DNA of 64,000 nucleotides from Drosophila miranda (taxonomy: Eukaryota; Arthropoda; Insecta; Diptera; Drosophilidae), in the NCBI RefSeq assembly GCF_003369915.1, contig NW_022881614.1, positions 310,001 through 374,000 on the forward strand, read 5' to 3'. The stretch's first letter is position 1; every line of letters starts with the position of its first letter. Shown here one piece after another: positions 58,546 through 64,000 of this stretch. The position numbers and the translations under genes were made by a program. The notes beneath the pieces were generated by a model. That model worked only from the letters and a program-made list of their open reading frames with translations, did not search any database and had not been told where the DNA came from.

Positions 58546-61500
58546 CTTTGCTGCAAAGAGCTGCAAACAATTTTGCTCATTTGCGTGACATTTGCGCAGG
58601 GGCGGTGGGCTGGGAGTCTCTTCTTCAGAGTTTTCTTTATCGCAGTGCCAGAACTTTGGATAAATATTTGTATGGCTTTGGGAATGGTGCCTGGGTGTGT
58701 TTTTCGCTGAGATATTTCTTTGAGCAACTTTAAGAGTTGTAGAAATATCTCATATCCGAATGATTTTCGCTTCACAGCTATACTATATGTGTGTGCAACT
58801 CTCAAGAAAATAAATCTTTAAAGAGCTTCCAGCAGGGACACTGGCATGCCACGTATTGCAAACCCCAACAAAGGCTTGCCGCACAAAGGCCTTTTAAGAT
58901 TCAAGGCATTTCTTTCGCTTTTCTCTCTGTGGAAAGCCTGTTGTTAATTAAAAGCTTACAAAAGTAGGTAACATGCATATTACACACACTCTGCCAATCG
59001 CACACACTCTCTCTCTCTCCCTCAATTGTTGCACATACGTATTAATTTGTGCGCTTGCCACTCGACGAGGCATGCTATTGTGTGAGTGAATGAGTGTTTC
59101 CTCTGCTTCCGCTGCCTCCTGCCTCCCTCTTCGACACAACAATGAAATGGCGACCAAAGAGAATGACAACAATGAAGGCCAGAAATGCACATAAACTTGC
59201 CACAAACAAGGACACACATAGCCGAGGAAATTGCACCTCAACAACAATGAATGAATGAAGCACACTAACACAAATCTTTATTTAAGCATAACACAAAACA
59301 CGAAAAAGATAGAGAATCTTAGTCGAGAAAGAAACCTCTCAAAATGAGTCGCAGCGAAATATTATAGATTGGTAGATAATTACTAGATAAATAAGGCATA
59401 AAAAAGAAATTCCCCAGTACAGCCACAGTGCTGTAACTCCTTCTGCCTGCTGCAAGCAGAGTCCAGAATAGTGTATGCCCCACGTTCTGGACGGGCATTG
59501 GGTACGACCAGAAGAGAATGAAATAGACAACAAGAATGAAGAAAGAAAGAAAGCAATTCAATGGTGGAAGCCCACAACCACACAAAGCTCCCAAAAAGAT
59601 GGAGAGGAAGTAGCTCAAGAAGAGAAAGAAGTTGTCACCGGGGAAGGGCCAGCGGGCGAGCGAAAAAATTAGAACAGCCAAGCGCCTCAGGATATGCAAC
59701 ACATAAAACTTCGGAGCCCCAGTCCTCAGTCCTGTTCATGCGGCTTAAACTTGCCCCAATCCCCACACTCTTATTGTTGCGGCTGCTCGCTCGGTAGGTG
59801 GTGGGCTGGTCGCCGGCCAGTGCATTCCCCTGCACTCCCGCTCCGGCTGGCATCGAGTGACGTCCATGGCCAGCCATTTCCGTTTCAATGTCTCCCGCTT
59901 AGTCCGACAGCCGTTAAGCCATTTTCCCACCACTCGATGCCAGTTTAAACTTGGCTCACAGCCTACTTTCCACTCTCCACTCCACTCCACGCCAGGAGTG
60001 GTGTGTGTGCGGCAAAGTTTTCCTTGCCTCCTTGGGGCATAGAGAGGAAGAAGAAGGCGGCTGGGTGGCGGGGGGTAGATGCTACCAGAGAAACTTTTTT
60101 TTTTTTTTTTTTTTTTTTCATGTGGAAAATTTGTATTTTATTGTAAACAAGTTTACTGCTACCTTTCGTGGCAACTTAATCTAGTTTTACATTTAAGGGG
60201 AAAAACAATTGATCACAGGAGATACATACTTAAACTTAATGTTAATGGAGTAGGTACATACATTATTTACACTATTTACAAAAAGTTAATGAGATGTTAT
60301 AGGAGGGATCTAGTAGGGAGATCCAGTGGATGACTCCTTTTGAGTCTTCTTTTCCTTGGCGGGTTAATTAGACGTCTGGCTAGCGCATTAGGGTGACCAC
60401 CAAGTCGTTGCAAGTACCTTGCTGCATGTAATTGTATAACATCGCCCACTTTGGGAACCTTTAGGTCCCTCTCGATGTCGCTGTTTCGTATGTACCATGG
60501 AGCATTGCATATTCGTCGTAGAATTTTTGACTGAGCAACTCTAATTTTATTTAAGTTGGTTTTTGCCGCGATGCCGTAAACTTGAAGTGCGTATTTCCAT
60601 ATGGGGCTGAGGATGGACTTGTATATCGTGACTTTGCTGTACAGCGACAGCTTATTTCTTGGTGCAAGTAGCCACGCCATCTTTCCCGCTTTCGCCATCA
60701 CAGACTGTCGAACCATGGTAGTATGGGTTTTGAAATTTAGTGACCTGTCGAGTACAACACCCAGGTATTTGTACGAGCTCTTGTGCGTAAGTGTGGAGCC
60801 CAGCATATTAATGCCTCCGCAAGAAAGTGTTCTCGTAGCAAAAGTAACATTAGCACATTTGCTGCTGTTGATGCCTATGTTCCATTTCTGAGCCCAGACC
60901 TCAAAGCTGCTCACATATTGTTGCAGAGCTTCCGTAGCTAGATTTATGCTTGGACTTCTGGTCAGCACTGCAGTGTCATCCGCGTAGGTTGCTATCAACA
61001 CATCGTCCTCGTCCAACCCAGTTATTACCCTTGAGGAAGGCATATCGGCTGTATATAGGGTATATAACGTTGGTCCAAGAACGCTGCCTTGTGGGACGCC
61101 TGCACAGATTGGGCGCTTCGATGATTTTGCTCCATTTACAACAACTCTAAAACTTCTGTCCATTAGAAAGCTACTCACCAGCTGGAATAGCTGCGGCGGC
61201 AATATGTTTCTCAGCTTAAAGAGGAGGCCATCATGCCACACCCTGTCAAACGCTTGTTGAATGTCCATAAACACAGCTACCGAATACATTTTTTGCTCCA
61301 TTGCATCAAGCGCGAAGTTGACCACTCGATGAAGTTGTTCTGGCGTGCCGTGACCTTGTCTAAATCCAAACTGCCACTTTGGAATTCTTTTCTTTACAGG
61401 TTCAAGCTGCATGATGCGGTTCAGTATCATTCTTTCCGCCATCTTCCCTAGCGCTGAGAGCAGGCTAATTGGTCTGTAGCCATCGACTTCTGTGTGTTGT

Positions 61501-61841
61501 TTTTCTGGCTTAGGTACCATGGAGATTAGCGCCATCTTCCATCAGGTAGGAAAGTGTCCTATCCTAAGAATGCTGTTGAGGAGCAGCACTATAAATAGCA
61601 GCGCTTTTTTAGGCAGAAGTTTTAAAGTCCTGTTGTCCAGCAGGTCCTCACCAGGGGATTTTTTGGCCTTCAGCTTCTTAATTTGCTGCACCACCTCTTG
61701 AAATGTGACTGGGCTTGCTGGCAAGGACATTTGAAATGGCATTTCCAATTGTAGCTCGACGGCCCTTCGTGTAACAGCAGACGTAAGATTAAATGGCTTA
61801 AATCTTTGCTCTAAACTGTCTGCGAAGATATCAGCCTTTTG
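58546..61841. repeat. 3296-bp tandem unit, copy A
   Basis: 58546-60704 matches 61842-64000 at offset 3296, with about half a dozen differences by eye (for example CAAACCCC/CAAACACC, ATTATAG/AATAATAG, CATGTGG/CATGTTG). The unit is host DNA (58546-60094), a T24 run, and a LINE fragment on the minus strand. Copy A's LINE ends abruptly at 61841, where copy B begins, so the LINE 5' truncation coincides with the duplication joint. Confidence 0.93.
60095..61841 (-). mobile_element. Jockey-type LINE, 5'-truncated, with A24 tail
   Basis: On the minus strand: a frame from 61841 (KADIFADSLEQRF, then KAKKSPGEDLL) reaches an in-frame TGA at about 61537, then the RT core runs to TAG at 60297 (DGYRPISLLSALGKM, QFGFRQGHGT, FMDIQQAFDRVWH, PQGSVLGP, YADDTAVLTRS). 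The jockey-clade order and the short C-terminal region after the RT are clear. The 3' UTR carries AATAAAATAC near 60142 and a perfect A24 tail (60095-60118). The endonuclease and gag-like ORF1 are absent. Apart from the TGA the RT frame is intact over 412 codons. Confidence 0.92.
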
Positions 61842-64000
61842 CTTTGCTGCAAAGAGCTGCAAACAATTTTGCTCATTTGCGTGACATTTGCGCAGGGGCG
61901 GTGGGCTGGGAGTCTCTTCTTCAGAGTTTTCTTTATCGCAGTGCCAGAACTTTGGATAAATATTTGTATGGCTTTGGGAATGGTGCCTGGGTGTGTTTTT
62001 CGCTGAGATATTTCTTTGAGCAACTTTAAGAGTTGTAGAAATATCTCATATCCGAATGATTTTCGCTTCACAGCTATACTATATGTGTGTGCAACTCTCA
62101 AGAAAATAAATCTTTAAAGAGCTTCCAGCAGGGACACTGGCATGCCACGTATTGCAAACACCAACAAAGGCTTGCCGCACAAAGGCCTTTTAAGATTCAA
62201 GGCATTTCTTTCGCTTTTCTCTCTGTGGAAAGCCTGTTGTTAATTAAAAGCTTACAAAAGTAGGTAACATGCATATTACACACACTCTGCCAATCGCACA
62301 CACTCTCTCTCTCTCCCTCAATTGTTGCACATACGTATTAATTTGTGCGCTTGCCACTCGACGAGGCATGCTATTGTGTGAGTGAATGAGTGTTTCCTCT
62401 GCTTCCGCTGCCTCCTGCCTCCCTCTTCGACACAACAATGAAATGGCGACCAAAGAGAATGACAACAATGAAGGCCAGAAATGCACATAAACTTGCCACA
62501 AACAAGGACACACATAGCCGAGGAAATTGCACCTCAACAACAATGAATGAATGAAGCACACTAACACAAATCTTTATTTAAGCATAACACAAAACACGAA
62601 AAAGATAGAGAATCTTAGTCGAGAAAGAAACCTCTCAAAATGAGTCGCAGCGAAATATAATAGATTGGTAGATAATTACTAGATAAATAAGGCATAAAAA
62701 AGAAATTCCCCAGTACAGCCACAGTGCTGTAACTCCTTCTGCCTGCTGCAAGCAGAGTCCAGAATAGTGTATGCCCCACGTTCTGGACGGGCATTGGGTA
62801 CGACCAGAAGAGAATGAAATAGACAACAAGAATGAAGAAAGAAAGAAAGCAATTCAATGGTGGAAGCCCACAACCACACAAAGCTCCCAAAAAGATGGAG
62901 AGGAAGTAGCTCAAGAAGAGAAAGAAGTTGTCACCGGGGAAGGGCCAGCGGGCGAGCGAAAAAATTAGAACAGCCAAGCGCCTCAGGATATGCAACACAT
63001 AAAACTTCGGAGCCCCAGTCCTCAGTCCTGTTCATGCGGCTTAAACTTGCCCCAATCCCCACACTCTTATTGTTGCGGCTGCTCGCTCGGTAGGTGGTGG
63101 GCTGGTCGCCGGCCAGTGCATTCCCCTGCACTCCCGCTCCGGCTGGCATCGAGTGACGTCCATGGCCAGCCATTTCCGTTTCAATGTCTCCCGCTTAGTC
63201 CGACAGCCGTTAAGCCATTTTCCCACCACTCGATGCCAGTTTAAACTTGGCTCACAGCCTACTTTCCACTCTCCACTCCACTCCACGCCAGGAGTGGTGT
63301 GTGTGCGGCAAAGTTTTCCTTGCCTCCTTGGGGCATAGAGAGGAAGAAGAAGGCGGCTGGGTGGCGGGGGTAGATGCTACCAGAGAAACTTTTTTTTTTT
63401 TTTTTTTTTTTTTCATGTTGAAAATTTGTATTTTATTGTAAACAAGTTTACTGCTACCTTTCGTGGCAACTTAATCTAGTTTTACATTTAAGGGGAAAAA
63501 CAATTGATCACAGGAGATACATACTTAAACTTAATGTTAATGGAGTAGGTACATACATTATTTACACTATTTACAAAAAGTTAACGAGATGTTATAGGAG
63601 GGATCTAGTAGGGAGATCCAGTGGATGACTCCTTTTGAGTCTTCTTTTCCTTGGCGGGTTAATTAGACGTCTGGCTAGCGCATTAGGGTGACCACCAAGT
63701 CGTTGCAAGTACCTTGCTGCATGTAATTGTATAACATCGCCCACTTTGGGAACCTTTAGGTCCCTCTCGATGTCGCTGTTTCGTATGTACCATGGAGCAT
63801 TGCATATTCGTCGTAGAATTTTTGACTGAGCAACTCTAATTTTATTTAAGTTGGTTTTTGCCGCGAGGCCGTAAACTTGAAGTGCGTATTTCCATATGGG
63901 GCTGAGGATGGACTTGTATATCGTGACTTTGCTGTACAGCGACAGCTTATTTCTTGGTGCAAGTAGCCACGCCATCTTTCCCGCTTTCGCCATCACAGAC
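61842..64000. repeat. 3296-bp tandem unit, copy B (continues past the window)
   Basis: Begins at GCTTTGCTGCAAAGAG as copy A does at 58546. The host segment 61842-63389, the T24 run 63390-63413 and the LINE from 63414 all follow copy A. Divergence is roughly 0.3 percent by eye. Confidence 0.93.
63390..64000 (-). mobile_element. Jockey-type LINE, second copy, 3' part only in window
   Basis: A24 tail at 63390-63413, then the same 3' UTR and RT C-terminal region (KVTIYKSILSPIWKYALQ, PKVGDVIQLHAARYL) as 60095-60710. It runs off the right edge of the window. Confidence 0.93.

Noticed and set aside
59319-59702. 127-codon hydrophobic minus frame and the 65-codon acidic plus frame opposite it, both repeated at 62.6-63.0 kb
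   Set aside because: Each is the mirror of the other on one AG-rich stretch, and conservation between copies only reflects the recent duplication.
1-64000. tRNA, rRNA or snRNA genes
   Set aside because: No cloverleaf-compatible box A/B pair or known RNA sequence was recognised by reading; a covariance-model scan would be needed to exclude short RNA genes.

Overview
The window is eukaryotic, intron-containing DNA from a fly of the genus Drosophila. The evidence is short introns of 50-80 bp with GT-AG ends, six-exon CLIP-domain serine protease genes, and several copies of a DINE-1/INE-1-type Helitron, alongside BEL/Pao, gypsy and jockey-type retroelements. The DINE-1 variant points to the obscura group (D. 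pseudoobscura, persimilis, miranda); that is inference, since nothing here names the species. There is no bacterial gene, operon or CRISPR array.

Layout. 1-678: second copy of a small membrane-protein gene (minus strand) that recurs at 31360-32037; its upstream side is cut by a 5'-truncated LINE (679-1652). 4052-8345: a minus-strand BEL/Pao retrotransposon with a 284-bp tandem duplication in gag and no reverse transcriptase domain. 8346-28270: mostly non-coding host DNA with five DINE-1 copies or fragments, one nested inside another, plus a broken small secreted-protein-like gene near 19.3-19.7 kb. 28.3-32.0 kb: the gene-dense island, with two small spliced minus-strand genes, a decayed Grass-like CLIP serine protease (plus) and, tail to tail with it, the intact-looking copy of the membrane-protein gene. 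34.0-35.3 kb: an odd repeat-flanked segment holding a broken two-exon gene. About 35.7-51.5 kb: one BEL/Pao element carrying three separate insertions (a complete 7.4-kb gypsy-type element, a chimeric DINE-1 and a LINE). 52.3-53.7 kb: a second Grass-like protease, minus strand, also disrupted. 53.7-58.5 kb: non-coding. 58.5-64.0 kb: a 3296-bp unit in tandem, each copy ending in a jockey-type LINE with an A tail.

The host genes form no evident pathway beyond the two protease paralogues, which share all the intron positions I could place, and both are inactivated by different lesions. The retroelements are all decayed: every pol I read has frameshifts, stops or deletions. TE nesting, recent local duplications and decaying gene copies together suggest pericentromeric or Y/neo-Y-like chromatin, or a young segmental duplication; an assembly artefact remains possible for the two long duplications.
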